Part shown: piece by piece, positions 50,033 to 59,783 of the stretch
How positions within the stretch are numbered: the first letter of the stretch is position 1
Layout of the letters: the number at the start of each line of letters is the position of its first letter
Origin: Gordonia sp. PDNC005
GTDB lineage: Bacteria > Actinomycetota > Actinomycetes > Mycobacteriales > Mycobacteriaceae
Assembly (NCBI RefSeq): GCF_016919385.1
Contig: NZ_CP070351.1
Location: forward strand, 124,001-188,000
Length of the DNA stretch: 64,000 bases
Direction: 5' to 3'
Notes under the pieces: model-generated
What the model was told of the DNA's origin: nothing
Database searches by the model: none
What the model saw: the letters and a program-made list of their open reading frames with translations, nothing else
Position numbers and translations under genes: made by a program

Positions 50033-50923
50033 CTATGTGAAGACGACGGTCTTGCGTCCGTAGACGAGGACGCGGTCCTCCAGATGCCAACGGACCCCGC
50101 GAGACAGGACGAGGGTCTCGATGTCGCGGCCCTGACGCACCATGTCGGCGGTCGTGTAGTCGTGGCTGATACGGCTGACGTCCTGTTCGATGATCGGTCC
50201 GGCATCCAGATCTGCGGTCACGTAATGGCAGGTGGCGCCGATGAGCTTCACGCCCCGGTCGAACGCCTGGTGGTAAGGCCGGGCGCCGACGAAGCTCGGA
50301 AGGAAGCTGTGATGGATGTTGATCGCACGTCCGGCCCACGCCTCGCAGAGGTCTGCGGGCAGGATCTGCATGAAGCGTGCCAACACGATGGCGTCAGGTC
50401 GGTAGCCGTCGACTATGCGACGCACCTCGGCGAACGCCTCGGTCTTCCCGTCCGTGGGGAACGGGACGTGGTGGAACGGGACGCCGAAACGTGACGTGAG
50501 CTCCTCGAGGTCGCGGTGATTGCCGATGACGGCCGCGATCGTCGCCGGGAACTCGCCGCGCTCAGCGCGGGCGAGCAGGTCGGTGAGACAGTGGCTGTCC
50601 TTGCTGACCAGGAGAACCGCGGTCTTCTCGACTGATGTATCGGTGAGCGTCCACTCGGTCTCCGGGCCCATGTCGGCGGCGATCTGCGCGAAACGTGCAC
50701 GCACCTCGTGGACGGGAAGCTCCGCGGAGTCGATGCGGATCGCTTGGCGGGTGAAGAACCATCCCGTCGACTCGTCGGAGTGGTACGACGCCTCCGTGAT
50801 CCAACCTCCGATGTCGGAGATGAAGCCGGAGATGGCGGCGACGATGCCCGTGGTGTCGGGGCATCCGAGGGTGAGGACAAGACGTCGTGCGTCGTCGCTT
50901 GCGGGGCGCTGTGGGGTGGTCAC
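50033..50923 (-). CDS. purU: Formyltetrahydrofolate deformylase
   Basis: A 296-residue enzyme that hydrolyses 10-formyltetrahydrofolate to formate and tetrahydrofolate, balancing one-carbon pools. An ACT-like domain covers residues 15-90 ([18 protein letters not shown]) and the formyltransferase-type domain follows with [22 protein letters not shown] (in part), [14 protein letters not shown] and a downstream aspartate in [14 protein letters not shown]. The GTG at 50923 fits the family N-terminus, with CACACT 7 nt upstream. Divergent from deoC by 27 bp. Confidence 0.92.
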   Translation of the reverse strand: MTTPQRPASDDARRLVLTLGCPDTTGIVAAISGFISDIGGWITEASYHSDESTGWFFTRQAIRIDSAELPVHEVRARFAQIAADMGPETEWTLTDTSVEKTAVLLVSKDSHCLTDLLARAERGEFPATIAAVIGNHRDLEELTSRFGVPFHHVPFPTDGKTEAFAEVRRIVDGYRPDAIVLARFMQILPADLCEAWAGRAINIHHSFLPSFVGARPYHQAFDRGVKLIGATCHYVTADLDAGPIIEQDVSRISHDYTTADMVRQGRDIETLVLSRGVRWHLEDRVLVYGRKTVVFT

Positions 50924-50950
50924 GGGTCTAAGTGTGCCAAGCTCGAACCT

Positions 50951-51628
50951 GTGACGAACAGCAACCTGAACCGAGCGGCCGTCGCGGCTCTCGTCGACCA
51001 CACCCTCCTCAAGCCGGAAGCGACTCGGGCCGATGCCGAAGCGACGGTCGCCGAAGCCGTCGACCTGGGCGTTCACTCTGTCTGCTTGTCGCCGTCGATG
51101 CTGCCGATCAACACCGGAACGGTGCGCAACTGCGTCGTCGCCGGATTTCCCTCGGGTAAACACCACTCGCTCGTAAAAGCTGCCGAGGCACGTTTCGCGG
51201 TGGAGTCGGGTGCCGGCGAGATCGACATGGTGATCGACATCGGCGCGGCCGTCGACGGCCGCTATGACGAAGTGTTCGCCGATGTCATGACCGTCCGACA
51301 GGGCATCGGACCGGATGTCTTGCTCAAGGTGATCGTCGAGTCGGCCGTCCTGCTGGAGACGATCGGCGAGGACGGGCTGACGCAGGTCTGCCAGAAGGCA
51401 GTGCAGGCGGGTGCGGACTTCGTGAAGACGTCGACGGGCTTCCATCCGGCGGGCGGTGCGAGTGTCCGTGCGGTCGAGGTGATGCGTGCGGCTGTCGGCC
51501 CGCATGTCGGAGTCAAGGCGAGTGGCGGAATCCGTACCGCGGAGTTCGCCGCCGAGCTGATCGCTGCCGGCGCGAGCCGTCTGGGTTTGTCGGGCTCGCG
51601 CGCGGTCCTCGACGGCTTCCCTGAGTAA
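50951..51628 (+). CDS. deoC: Deoxyribose-phosphate aldolase
   Basis: A 225-residue class I aldolase that splits 2-deoxyribose-5-phosphate to glyceraldehyde-3-phosphate and acetaldehyde. [10 protein letters not shown] near the start, [20 protein letters not shown] and the Schiff-base Lys159 in FVKTSTGF are all present, as is KASGGIRT near residue 190. The start is a GTG with CAAGCT 7 nt upstream. Positional match to Rv0478. It ends 8 nt from the convergent ROK gene. Confidence 0.94.
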   Translation: MTNSNLNRAAVAALVDHTLLKPEATRADAEATVAEAVDLGVHSVCLSPSMLPINTGTVRNCVVAGFPSGKHHSLVKAAEARFAVESGAGEIDMVIDIGAAVDGRYDEVFADVMTVRQGIGPDVLLKVIVESAVLLETIGEDGLTQVCQKAVQAGADFVKTSTGFHPAGGASVRAVEVMRAAVGPHVGVKASGGIRTAEFAAELIAAGASRLGLSGSRAVLDGFPE

Positions 51629-51636
51629 AAGCCTGG

Positions 51637-52764
51637 TCAGACCACTGCGAGCGGGTCGACGTACACCGCAGACAGCGCGACGGCGATCGCGGCGGCTTCC
51701 GGGACGCCGATCCCGAAGCACGTCGGGTTGATCTCCAAAGGTCGGTCGATTCGGGTCGCGGCGTCGAACGCCGCCTGAACCGGCGCGAGACCCTGCGGAT
51801 GGGTCGCGAACGCGTCACCCGCGACGATGATCTCGTCGGGATTGATCACATCGCGCATGGCGGCCACGGCCTCGCCGAGTACCCGAGCCTGGTGATCTGC
51901 GATCACGCTGGCATCCGGCTGCACGCCGAGACGTGCGGCGACGGCCGCGGTCGCCTCGGTTCCGATCACCGACTGCAGCGGGACGATCGGTTCGGTCGAC
52001 AGGAGTCCGGGTGCGACGGGCAGTCCGGCGATGGTTCCGGCGCCGTGCATCGGTTGGTGGACTTCGCCCGCGAACGTCATCGCCATACCGACGGTTTCGC
52101 GGGCGTAGAAGAACAGGCCCGACTGCCCGTGGTCCATAGATCCCGACAGGATCAAGTCGGCGGCGGCCATCGACTGCACGTGTTCGGACACCGATACCGG
52201 GACCCCGAGCGCCGCAGTCAATTCCGGGCCGAGCGGCTGGCGGTGCCAGTTCAGGATCGGATGGTCGACGATGCCGGTGTCGGCGTCGACCGCGCCACCG
52301 ATCGCTGCGCCGCCCCACAGGACACGACGGCCGGAGAACCTGTCGGCGAGTTCACGAAGCAGTCCGCAGAGGCGACGCACGGCGTCGGACGCATCGATGC
52401 CTGCGAACTCCTGGGTGCGGATGGCGTGCGAGTACAGCGTGCGACCGCGGAGGTCGGCCACAACGAGGGCCGTGCGCAGTGCGCCGACGTGCATGCCGGC
52501 GACGCAGTAGTGGTCCCGGTCGAGAGTCAACGGAACCTTCGGCCTGCCGATGGCGCCGGTGTCGACGAGGTCGGGCCGCTCGGTGATCAACTTGGCTTCG
52601 AGCAGGGCGTTGACCTGACGATTCACCGTCGCGGCAGACAAATCGACAGCGGCGACGATTTGATCGCGCGTGACCGGACCCCCGACCCGGATGGCGTGAA
52701 GAACCGCCGCTGCCGGTCCGGTTCCGACTCGTAGTCGTGCGGGGACGACGCCGCCTGAGCTCAT
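51637..52764 (-). CDS. ROK family transcriptional regulator
   Basis: A 375-residue protein: a winged-helix start (GPVTRDQIVAAVDLSAATVNRQVNALLEAKL, in part) and a ROK sugar-kinase-like body (AGMHVGALRTALVVADLRG; GGAAIGGAVDADTG). The zinc motif CxCGxxGCxE of active ROK proteins is missing; the matching area reads GLFFYARETVGMAM. It is therefore a regulator, possibly one that does not need zinc. It corresponds to Rv0485 and is divergent from an SDR gene as there. TAGTTT lies 7 nt before the ATG (leaderless). Confidence 0.85.
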   Translation of the reverse strand: MSSGGVVPARLRVGTGPAAAVLHAIRVGGPVTRDQIVAAVDLSAATVNRQVNALLEAKLITERPDLVDTGAIGRPKVPLTLDRDHYCVAGMHVGALRTALVVADLRGRTLYSHAIRTQEFAGIDASDAVRRLCGLLRELADRFSGRRVLWGGAAIGGAVDADTGIVDHPILNWHRQPLGPELTAALGVPVSVSEHVQSMAAADLILSGSMDHGQSGLFFYARETVGMAMTFAGEVHQPMHGAGTIAGLPVAPGLLSTEPIVPLQSVIGTEATAAVAARLGVQPDASVIADHQARVLGEAVAAMRDVINPDEIIVAGDAFATHPQGLAPVQAAFDAATRIDRPLEINPTCFGIGVPEAAAIAVALSAVYVDPLAVV

Positions 52765-52771
52765 GGCCTCA

Positions 52772-52799
52772 AAACTAGCAGTCGACCCGGCTCTATTAT
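52772..52799. promoter_or_regulatory. Divergent leaderless promoters of the ROK and SDR genes
   Basis: On the minus strand TAGTTT (52777-52772) lies 7 nt before the ROK ATG. On the plus strand TATTAT (52794-52799) lies 6 nt before the SDR ATG. The whole spacer is 41 bp. Confidence 0.55.
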
Positions 52800-52805
52800 G
52801 GCTGC

Positions 52806-53561
52806 ATGAGCACCGCCGCGTCTGATGAGTCCAGCAGAGTCGCCGTTGTCACCGGAGCGAGTTCGGGTATCGGCGCCGCAACCGCGCGGGCCCTCGCCGG
52901 CGACGGTTACGACGTGATCCTTGGAGCCCGGCGGGTCGATCGTCTCGAAGCACTGGCCGCGGAGATCGGCGGACGCGCGCGGCAGCTGGACGTGACGGAC
53001 CCGGAGTCGGTCGAGCGGTTCGTCGCCGGTCTCGACCGCGTGGACGTCCTCGTCAACAACGCGGGCGGTGCCAAGGGTCTCGCGACGGTCGCTGACGCCG
53101 ACCTGGACGACTGGCGGTGGATGTGGGAGACGAACGTCGTCGGCACATTGCGTGTAACGAAGGCTCTTCTGCCCGCACTGGAGGCGTCCGGCGACGGGCT
53201 CATCGTGACGATCACCTCACTCGCTGCGATCGAGCCGTACGACAACGGCGCCGGCTACACCTCCGCCAAACACGGGCAGGCGATGATCCATCGCACGCTT
53301 CGCCTCGAACTCCTGGGCAAGCCGATCCGCCTCACCGAGATCGCTCCCGGAATGGTGGAGACCGAGTTCTCCCTGGTCCGGTTCGACGGCGACGCAGACA
53401 AGGCCGACGCCGTCTACTCCGGACTCGAGCCGTTGGTGGCCGAGGACGTGGCCGAGGTGATCTCGTTCGTAGCGTCACGCCCGCCGCACGTGAACCTGGA
53501 CCAGATCATCCTGAAGCCGCGCGATCAGGCGAGCGCTCGACGCAATATCAAGACCGGCTAG
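52806..53561 (+). CDS. Short-chain dehydrogenase/reductase
   Basis: A 251-residue NAD(P)-dependent oxidoreductase. Cofactor motif TGASSGIG at residues 17-24, then NNAGG, catalytic Ser in TITSLAA and YTSAKHG holding the Tyr-Lys pair. The end IILKPRDQ matches the YdfG/serine-3-dehydrogenase-like group, which reduces or oxidises small hydroxy acids. It is the neighbour of a ROK regulator as in Rv0484c-Rv0485. The last 14 nt overlap the convergent otsB gene. Confidence 0.87.
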   Translation: MSTAASDESSRVAVVTGASSGIGAATARALAGDGYDVILGARRVDRLEALAAEIGGRARQLDVTDPESVERFVAGLDRVDVLVNNAGGAKGLATVADADLDDWRWMWETNVVGTLRVTKALLPALEASGDGLIVTITSLAAIEPYDNGAGYTSAKHGQAMIHRTLRLELLGKPIRLTEIAPGMVETEFSLVRFDGDADKADAVYSGLEPLVAEDVAEVISFVASRPPHVNLDQIILKPRDQASARRNIKTG

Positions 53562-54306
53562 CGACAACCGCTTCGAGGACGTCTGCGACGTCGTCGGGGC
53601 CGTCGACGCGGTACCGCGCCGAGGTCGCGCCGTCGCCGACTTTCACGCTCACGTCGCCGGGCAGGTTGAGGCGAGCGAACGCCTTCTCATCGGTGATGTC
53701 GTCGCCGATGTAGAGCACCCCCTGCGCGTGCCCGATGTCGCGTAGACGATCAAGCGCGTGGCCTTTGCTGGTCTCGATCACGGCCAGTTCGATGACGGCC
53801 TTGCCGTAGGTGACGTGCACGCCCTCCCACGATGCAGGACCTTCGGCGGCGAGTGCGAGCGCCGCGTGGGCGTCGTCCGATGACGCATTTCGGACGTGCA
53901 GCGTGGTGCTGGCCGGTTTGATCTCGACGGAGGTCCCGGGGAAGCGGGCGGCGAGGGCCTCGAACTCGGCGATCACCCGATCGAGCAGCGCGCGCCTCTC
54001 GGCGGTGACGGGGTCGGCGAAGCCGGTGTCGAACTCGGCGCCGTGGCTGCCGACGAGGACCACCGGGTCGCTGAGACCTGATAGGACGGCCAGGTCGGAT
54101 CGCGCTCGTCCGGACACCAGCGCCACATCCACGCCGGGCAGTTCGGCGGCTGCAGCGAGCGCGGCTACCGACCGTGGATTGGGCTTCGCGTCTTCCGGAC
54201 GGGAGACGATCGGTGCGACACACCCGTCGTAGTCGGAGGCGAGCAACACCCGATCGAGGTGAGCGAACTCGGCGATCGCATGGCCGAGAGAACCGTCGAT
54301 CCTCAC
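53548..54306 (-). CDS. otsB: Trehalose-phosphatase
   Basis: A 252-residue HAD phosphatase that removes phosphate from trehalose-6-phosphate. The catalytic DYDG is at residues 25-28; SGRARSDL and LVGSHGAEF follow, then [14 protein letters not shown] and [12 protein letters not shown] with the metal-binding aspartates. The ATG overlaps the otsA stop by 4 nt (ATGA), coupling synthase and phosphatase. Trehalose is both an osmoprotectant and the precursor of trehalose mycolates in this group. Confidence 0.92.
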   Translation of the reverse strand: MRIDGSLGHAIAEFAHLDRVLLASDYDGCVAPIVSRPEDAKPNPRSVAALAAAAELPGVDVALVSGRARSDLAVLSGLSDPVVLVGSHGAEFDTGFADPVTAERRALLDRVIAEFEALAARFPGTSVEIKPASTTLHVRNASSDDAHAALALAAEGPASWEGVHVTYGKAVIELAVIETSKGHALDRLRDIGHAQGVLYIGDDITDEKAFARLNLPGDVSVKVGDGATSARYRVDGPDDVADVLEAVVASRS

Positions 54307-55775
54307 TTGATCTCCTCATTCGCCGCACTCGCACCCGCGAGAGACTGCAAGAAGCTGTTGGCCCACAGATCGACGTCGAAGTCGCGGACCTGCTGGTGCA
54401 GAGCGGCCATCCGTGAGCGCTTAGCTGCCGGATCATCGGTCACAGCCGCTTCGATCACGTCCATCACGTTCTGGTCGTCGTACGGGTTGAGCAGGTAGGC
54501 GGCCTCGCCCAGCTCTGCGGCCGCTCCGGTGAACTCGCTCAACACCAACGCGCCGCCATGGTCGGCGCGGCACGCTGCGTACTCCTTGGCCACGAGATTC
54601 ATCCCGTCCCGCAGCGGCGTCACGAGAACGACGTCGGCCGCCATGAAGTACGCGAGAAGCTCGTCGCGGGGGACCGGCTGCAGCAGGTAGCGAACCGGCG
54701 GCGACGTGGTGGTTCCGTACGTGCCGTTGATGTGGGAGACGCTCCGCTCGATGCGATTGCGGACGGCGATGTAGCTGTCGACCTGTTCCCGGCTAGGGCT
54801 CGCGAGCTGCACGAACACGGTCTCCGCCGGGTCGAGGCGGCTCGCGGCGAAAAGTCCTTCGAGGCCTTTCAGCCGAACGTCGATGCCCTTGGTGTAGTCG
54901 AGTCGGTCGACGCCGAGCAGAATCGTTTTCGGGTCGCCGAGTTCGGCACGGATCCCGGCGGCACGATCGAGAGTCTTCGACGCCTGGTCGGCGACCTCGG
55001 CGGCGTTGATGGAGATCGGGAACGAGCCCACCCGCACGGTACGCGTGCCGGTGGTGATGGTTCCGAGCCCGTCACGGACGCCGACCGGGTCGCGGGAGGT
55101 CTCCAGGCCGAGGACTCGGCGGACCAGGGTCAGGAAGTTCTCCGCGCCGCCCGGAAGGTGGAAACCGACGAGGTCGGCCCCAAGCAGTCCTTCGAGCAGT
55201 TCACGGCGCCACGGAAGCCGCGTGAACAGTTCATACGATGGGAACGGGATGTGAAGGAAGAACCCGATCCGCAGGTCCGGGCGCAGGTCCCGCAGCATCG
55301 CTGGCACGAGCTGGAGCTGGTAGTCGTGCACCCAGACGGTGGCGCCGTGTGCGGCGGAGGCGGCTGTCGCCTCGGCGAATCGCCGGTTCACCGTCAGGTA
55401 GGTGTCCCACCAGTCGTGCCGGAACACCGGTTCCACCAGCAGATCGTGGTACAGCGGCCACAGGGTCGAGTTTGCGAAGCCCTCGTAATAGTCGGCGATC
55501 TCACCGCTGCTCAACGGCACCGCGTGGATGTCGATCCCGTCGACCCGCGGTTGCTCGTCGAGGGCACCTGTTGTCTGCTCGTCGAGCGAAGTCGAGGTGG
55601 CTGCCGCGCCGCTCCACCCGACCCACGCGCCCTCGCGGGTCGCGAGAGTCGGGGTGAGAGCGGTGACGAGACCTCCCGGTGCACGCTTCCACGTGACGGT
55701 CCCGTCAGGTTGCACACGTTTGTCGACGGGGAGCCGGTTGGCTACGACGACGAATTCAGCACCCGTGTCGGTCAT
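54303..55775 (-). CDS. otsA: Alpha,alpha-trehalose-phosphate synthase
   Basis: A 490-residue GT20 glycosyltransferase making trehalose-6-phosphate from glucose-6-phosphate and a nucleotide-glucose. Key motifs: [10 protein letters not shown] near residue 32, [35 protein letters not shown] and the terminal [13 protein letters not shown]. It is between a 53-residue protein gene (6 nt upstream) and otsB (4-nt overlap), so all three are one operon. Confidence 0.95.
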   Translation of the reverse strand: MTDTGAEFVVVANRLPVDKRVQPDGTVTWKRAPGGLVTALTPTLATREGAWVGWSGAAATSTSLDEQTTGALDEQPRVDGIDIHAVPLSSGEIADYYEGFANSTLWPLYHDLLVEPVFRHDWWDTYLTVNRRFAEATAASAAHGATVWVHDYQLQLVPAMLRDLRPDLRIGFFLHIPFPSYELFTRLPWRRELLEGLLGADLVGFHLPGGAENFLTLVRRVLGLETSRDPVGVRDGLGTITTGTRTVRVGSFPISINAAEVADQASKTLDRAAGIRAELGDPKTILLGVDRLDYTKGIDVRLKGLEGLFAASRLDPAETVFVQLASPSREQVDSYIAVRNRIERSVSHINGTYGTTTSPPVRYLLQPVPRDELLAYFMAADVVLVTPLRDGMNLVAKEYAACRADHGGALVLSEFTGAAAELGEAAYLLNPYDDQNVMDVIEAAVTDDPAAKRSRMAALHQQVRDFDVDLWANSFLQSLAGASAANEEIK

Positions 55776-55781
55776 CGACGA

Positions 55782-55943
55782 TCAGGCGGACTCGTCGGTG
55801 GCGAGTCCCAGCATGGACAGGAGCATCCGGCATTCGTCGGCGTCTGTGGCGTACGTGGCGACCACGCGGCGGGCCGAGATCGCCGTCTCGTCGGCGACCG
55901 GAGTCAGATCGTCTTCTGCGATGTCTTCTGTCTTGGCAGGCAT
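55782..55943 (-). CDS. Small conserved protein ahead of otsA
   Basis: A 53-residue protein: acidic start (MPAKTEDIAEDDLTPVADET) then AISARRVVATYATDADECRM and LLSMLGLA. The frame runs further upstream, but the ATG at 55943 gives a compact protein and lies just after the MerR gene stop. A hypothetical protein of similar size sits before otsA (Rv3489) in M. tuberculosis as I recall it, which suggests a conserved role linked to trehalose synthesis. The function is unknown. Confidence 0.65.
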   Translation of the reverse strand: MPAKTEDIAEDDLTPVADETAISARRVVATYATDADECRMLLSMLGLATDESA

Positions 55944-55953
55944 GCTGGTGATT

Positions 55954-56730
55954 CTACGCGTGACCCCGGTTGGCGTCCGAGTTGGCGACGATCGCATCCC
56001 GGACGTACTGCGCGAGACCGGGTTCGAGCGTGTTGTACGTTGCCGCGAACCGTTCGTCTGCGACGTACATCTCGCCGAGGCAGCGATGGAATTCGTGATC
56101 GCACTCGTAGAAGCGGTCGTTGATCTGCAACCGAGCACGTTCGGCCGCCGCCCGAGCCCGCGCTCCGTCAGCCGGCTCGCCGGACCTCATGGCGTTGACG
56201 AACTCGGCGTTCACCGCGTCCTGCTCGGCTTTGACCTCCGCCCAGTCGGCCTTCGTATAGGTCGACGTGCGGGCCGCGGACTGGGCCCACGCGTCGGTCT
56301 GGCCCCAGCGTTCCTCCGCTTCGGCCTGGTATTCGTCGGAGAACCCGTCTCCGAACAGTTCTCTCAGTTCCGCGTCTGTGGCGGGTCGGTTCGTCATCTC
56401 ACGCTCCAATGCGTCGTCGATTGCGCCCACGAGCTCATTGAGTTCGTCGAGCCTGGCCGTGACGACTTCACGTTGTCGGCGGAGATGGTCGACCGCGCCG
56501 TCCGCCCCGTCGAGCAGGTCGGCGATGTCGTCGAGGGACATCTCGAGCCGTCGATACACCACGATCTGCTGCAGCCGGACCAGGTCCGCCTGCGTATACA
56601 GGCGATAGCCTGCCGATGATCGTTCGGTCGGGGACAACAGGCCGATCTCGTCGTAGTGGTGCAGTGTGCGCACCGTCACCCCGAAATGCTCTGCCAGTCG
56701 ACCCACGGTCCACGTGTCGCCTCGTGTCAT
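55954..56730 (-). CDS. MerR family regulator, TipA-like
   Basis: A 258-residue protein. N-terminal MerR domain WTVGRLAEHFGVTVRTLHHYDEIGLLSPT with SAGYRLYTQADLVRL; a coiled-coil follows (DHLRRQREVVTARLDELNEL), then a TipAS-like antibiotic-recognition domain (FGDGFSDEYQAEAEERWG; FYECDHEFHRCLGEMYV). TipA-type regulators sense thiopeptides and other drugs. AGGAG lies 5 nt before the ATG at 56730. It stops 10 nt before the small otsA-linked gene, so read-through is possible. Confidence 0.87.
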   Translation of the reverse strand: MTRGDTWTVGRLAEHFGVTVRTLHHYDEIGLLSPTERSSAGYRLYTQADLVRLQQIVVYRRLEMSLDDIADLLDGADGAVDHLRRQREVVTARLDELNELVGAIDDALEREMTNRPATDAELRELFGDGFSDEYQAEAEERWGQTDAWAQSAARTSTYTKADWAEVKAEQDAVNAEFVNAMRSGEPADGARARAAAERARLQINDRFYECDHEFHRCLGEMYVADERFAATYNTLEPGLAQYVRDAIVANSDANRGHA

Positions 56731-56771
56731 CGTCACTCCTGAAGATCGTGGTGCCTCACGCCGCGTGAGGG

Positions 56772-58214
56772 TCAAGGACTTTCGCGTCGCGGCTTTCGGC
56801 GGGGAAAGTTCTCCGGGCGGACGGGGATTCGGACGAGAACTGCCGGGATGCTCGGTCGACGCAGAGATCGCGCCAGGAACTCGCCGAGTGTGACGCCCGC
56901 GGCGAGCGCACAGCCTGTTGTCAGTGCCGCTGCGACCTGGCCGAAGCCCTCGAGCGACTGCCCGCTCATGATTCCGTACAGCCCGCGGTAGATCGAGAGA
57001 CCCGGAAGCAGAGGCGTGATACCCGCGACGGCGATGACCAGGGGCGGCGTCAACGCACGACGGGCGGCGAGACCACCGACGAGGCCGACGACGACGGCGG
57101 CGGAGGCCGCGGCGACGATCGACCCGGCCTGAGTGAGCGCCAGGCCCAACGAGACGCCCGATGCGACGATTCCGGCGCCGAACGCCACCGGGATCGCGCG
57201 ACGCTCGGCGTAGCTCCCGACCGCGAACGCCCCAGCCGCGATCGCGGCACCGGTGATGCGGGCCAGCGTGTCGGCGGTGCCGAACGGGAGCTGGGTTCCG
57301 AGACCGGGCAGCGTCACCCCGAACCATTCGGTGACCCGCAGAGCGAGAGCGACTCCGGCGAGGATGCCGCCGGTCTGCAGGACCACCTCGGAGAACCGGG
57401 CGGTGCCGGTGATCGGAGCGCCGGTGATCGCATCCTGCACCGAGCCGACGAGGGACAGCCCGGACAGCAAGACCACGATGCCTGCCGCGATGATCTGGGA
57501 CGGCATGAAGTCGATGCCGATCTGCTCGCGCCAATGAAACAGAGTCGCTGCGGGCATGACCGCGATGAAGCCGCCTGCGAATTGTTGGAAGAACACCGGG
57601 GTCCCGATCCGCGCGAGTCTCCGGTTCAGGGAGACGATCACCAGGGTGGTGATGAACGCGGTGAGCCCGACGAAGAACGTGCCGCCGAGGAGTATCGAGA
57701 TACCGGCCGCCATCGCTCCCCAGCCGAGTGAGGCCACCCAATACGGGTACGGGTGGTTGGCCGCGATGATCTCGTCGACGATCCGATGCGCCGTCGTCGG
57801 GGTGATCGCCAACTGGCGGATGCGCCGCACCAACCGGTCGACGTGTGCAAGGCGGGTGAAGTCCAGTGATCGATAGTGAACCGTCCGCATCGAGATCACC
57901 GGGGGCAGGGAGTAGCCCCGGCGCGCGCACACCATGATCGTGTTGAACGTGACGTCGACGTCCACGTCCTCCAGGCCGTAGATGCCCGCCACGAACTCGA
58001 TCTGTTTGCGAGTGTCGATGGCGCCTGTGCCGGAGTCGAGGAGGACCGCACCGATCTTGGCAGCGAGGTCCAGGACCTCGGTGATCGCGGCCTCGTCGTC
58101 GAGCGCGATAGGTTTTCGCGGTGCAACGACGATGCTGCCCGGCTCGATCGTGTCGATCGTCGCCTGAGCGTTTCCAAGGACTTTCTCGAGTCCGCGGCGG
58201 AAGAACGCGCGCAC
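56772..58214 (-). CDS. Threonine/serine exporter family protein (ThrE-like)
   Basis: A 480-residue protein. The N-terminal half is a soluble DUF1212 domain (LDLAAKIGAVLLDSGTGAIDTRKQIEFVA in part; ITPTTAHRIVDEI), followed by about ten hydrophobic helices (residues 165-455). This is the layout of corynebacterial ThrE, which exports threonine and serine. AGGAGG precedes the GTG at 58214 by about 10 nt. It is upstream of the MerR gene in the same direction, 41 nt apart. Confidence 0.87.
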   Translation of the reverse strand: MRAFFRRGLEKVLGNAQATIDTIEPGSIVVAPRKPIALDDEAAITEVLDLAAKIGAVLLDSGTGAIDTRKQIEFVAGIYGLEDVDVDVTFNTIMVCARRGYSLPPVISMRTVHYRSLDFTRLAHVDRLVRRIRQLAITPTTAHRIVDEIIAANHPYPYWVASLGWGAMAAGISILLGGTFFVGLTAFITTLVIVSLNRRLARIGTPVFFQQFAGGFIAVMPAATLFHWREQIGIDFMPSQIIAAGIVVLLSGLSLVGSVQDAITGAPITGTARFSEVVLQTGGILAGVALALRVTEWFGVTLPGLGTQLPFGTADTLARITGAAIAAGAFAVGSYAERRAIPVAFGAGIVASGVSLGLALTQAGSIVAAASAAVVVGLVGGLAARRALTPPLVIAVAGITPLLPGLSIYRGLYGIMSGQSLEGFGQVAAALTTGCALAAGVTLGEFLARSLRRPSIPAVLVRIPVRPENFPRRKPRRESP

Positions 58215-58294
58215 GTTGTGGTGCCTCCTCGTCGTGCGATCGTGGTGCTGGTGGTGGGCGAGCTATCTGCGGCGGATATACTTCTTCACCGCAC

Positions 58295-58369
58295 GCCTCC
58301 TTAGCTCAGTGGTAGAGCACCGCTCTTGTAAAGCGAAGGTCGTCGGTTCAATCCCGACAGGGGGCTCCA
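58295..58369 (+). tRNA. tRNA-Thr (anticodon UGU)
   Basis: A complete cloverleaf with encoded CCA. Acceptor arms GCCTCCT and AGGGGGC pair with one G-U; the D arm is AGCTCAGTGGTAGAGC; the anticodon loop CTTGTAA has TGT at 58327-58329; the T arm is GTCGG-TTCAATC-CCGAC. A strong terminator follows. Confidence 0.95.
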
Positions 58370-58371
58370 CC

Positions 58372-58410
58372 AGAGGGTCGGGCGAGAAGACGTTTCTCGC
58401 CCGACCCTCT
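58372..58410 (+). terminator. Terminator of the tRNA gene
   Basis: A 17-bp perfect stem, AGAGGGTCGGGCGAGAA at 58372-58388 and its complement at 58394-58410, loop GACGT. Confidence 0.85.
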
Positions 58411-58532
58411 TCGTGTATCGCCGCGGCTGCCCCATGCGTGACAATTCTGCCACCGGAATCGGTGGACGTTCGGTTCGATCCTGTGGGGTTTCGGTCAAGT
58501 GGCGGCATCGCTCGGCACGGAGGATCTATGTC

Positions 58533-59783
58533 ATGACACAACGCACCGCTTCGTCGTCGACGGCCACCCAGTGGGCCTCGATAGTCGTGATGATGGCGAC
58601 CAGCTTCGTCCTCGTCGTCGCCGAGTTCCTTCCGCCGAGCCTGTTGCCCGCCATGGCCGAGTCGTTGGGGGTGTCGGAGGGCAACGCCGGGCAAGCGGTC
58701 ACCGTCACCGCATTCGTCGGCTTTCTGACTGCGCCGACGATCGGCATCATCTTCCCGAAGCTGGACCGCAGGTTGTTGCTAGTGGGCCTGACGAGCGTGG
58801 CCGCGGTGTCGAATGTGCTGGTCGCCGTGTCCGGAAGCATGTGGATGCTGTTGGTTGCCCGGCTGCTTCTCGGTGCGTCGATCGGCGGCTTCTGGGCGAT
58901 GTCCATCGCTGTCGCCTCGCGTCTCGCGCAGCCTGCACACCTCGGTCGCGCCATGATGCTCGTCAACACCGGCACCACCGTCGCGACGGTCGCCGGGGTC
59001 CCGCTCGGCACCTACTTGGGGGAGGTGTTCGACTGGCGCGCGGTCTTCGCCGGCGCGGCCGTTCTGTCGGCCGTGGTGGCCGTCACGCTCTGGCGAGTGC
59101 TCCCGTTCGTAGAGCCGTCCGCCGCCGCACGGGTCAGCTCCCTCACCGAAACCCTTCGTGTGCCGGGACTCTCGCTCGGCCTCACCGGACACGTCCTCAC
59201 CGTGTTCGGCCACTTCGCGGCGTTCACCTACATCCGGGTGGCGCTCGAACGGAACCCGGATCTGGACGCGACGACCATCGCCGCGATCCTCGTCGTGTTC
59301 GGTGTCGGCGGGTTGGCGGGCAACTTCGCGGTCGGCATGGTCGTCGACCGACATCTCGACATCGCCAGGTATGGGGTGCCCGCGCTGATCGCGTCGAGCA
59401 TCGCGGTGGTCGCTGCGGCGCCGGACAACGTCCCGCTGGTGATCGCAGCAGTCGCAGTGTGGGGCTTCGGTTTCGGATCGTGGCTGATGGTGGTCTCGAC
59501 GTGGATCGGGCGTCAGGCCCCGGACCGTATGGAGGCGGGCGGCGGCCTGCTGGTGGCGGGCTTCCAGATCGCGATCACCATCGGCGCCGCCGTCGGAGGC
59601 GCATTGTCGGACACGGTCGGGATCACCGCGGCACTGTGGATCGCGGTCGCCTCCGCGGTCGTGGGTGGTGTGCTGTTCGGCTCGGCTCGCGGCGACGTCA
59701 ACTCGCCGACGGCTGCGGGGCCTGCCGACCCCGTCGCCATCGAGCCGGAGGATGTCCAGTGTGTCGGCGGAACGCGCGGCTGA
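58533..59783 (+). CDS. MFS transporter (drug:H+ antiporter-like)
   Basis: A 416-residue, 12-helix major facilitator. Helix 1 is VVMMATSFVLVVAEFLPPSLLP, resembling the SotB/AraJ sugar-efflux and Bcr-like branch; ARLLLGASIGGFWAMSIAVA marks helix 4 and GTTVATVAGVPLGTYLG helix 5, the antiporter motif. It probably exports a small compound. GGAGG lies 8 nt upstream of the ATG. The 3' end overlaps the convergent AraC gene by 86 nt. Confidence 0.85.
   Translation: MTQRTASSSTATQWASIVVMMATSFVLVVAEFLPPSLLPAMAESLGVSEGNAGQAVTVTAFVGFLTAPTIGIIFPKLDRRLLLVGLTSVAAVSNVLVAVSGSMWMLLVARLLLGASIGGFWAMSIAVASRLAQPAHLGRAMMLVNTGTTVATVAGVPLGTYLGEVFDWRAVFAGAAVLSAVVAVTLWRVLPFVEPSAAARVSSLTETLRVPGLSLGLTGHVLTVFGHFAAFTYIRVALERNPDLDATTIAAILVVFGVGGLAGNFAVGMVVDRHLDIARYGVPALIASSIAVVAAAPDNVPLVIAAVAVWGFGFGSWLMVVSTWIGRQAPDRMEAGGGLLVAGFQIAITIGAAVGGALSDTVGITAALWIAVASAVVGGVLFGSARGDVNSPTAAGPADPVAIEPEDVQCVGGTRG

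Noticed and set aside
58295..58410. tRNA-Thr as an integration site for a mobile element
   Set aside because: No integrase and no repeat of the tRNA 3' end was noticed within the window; genes on both sides look native.
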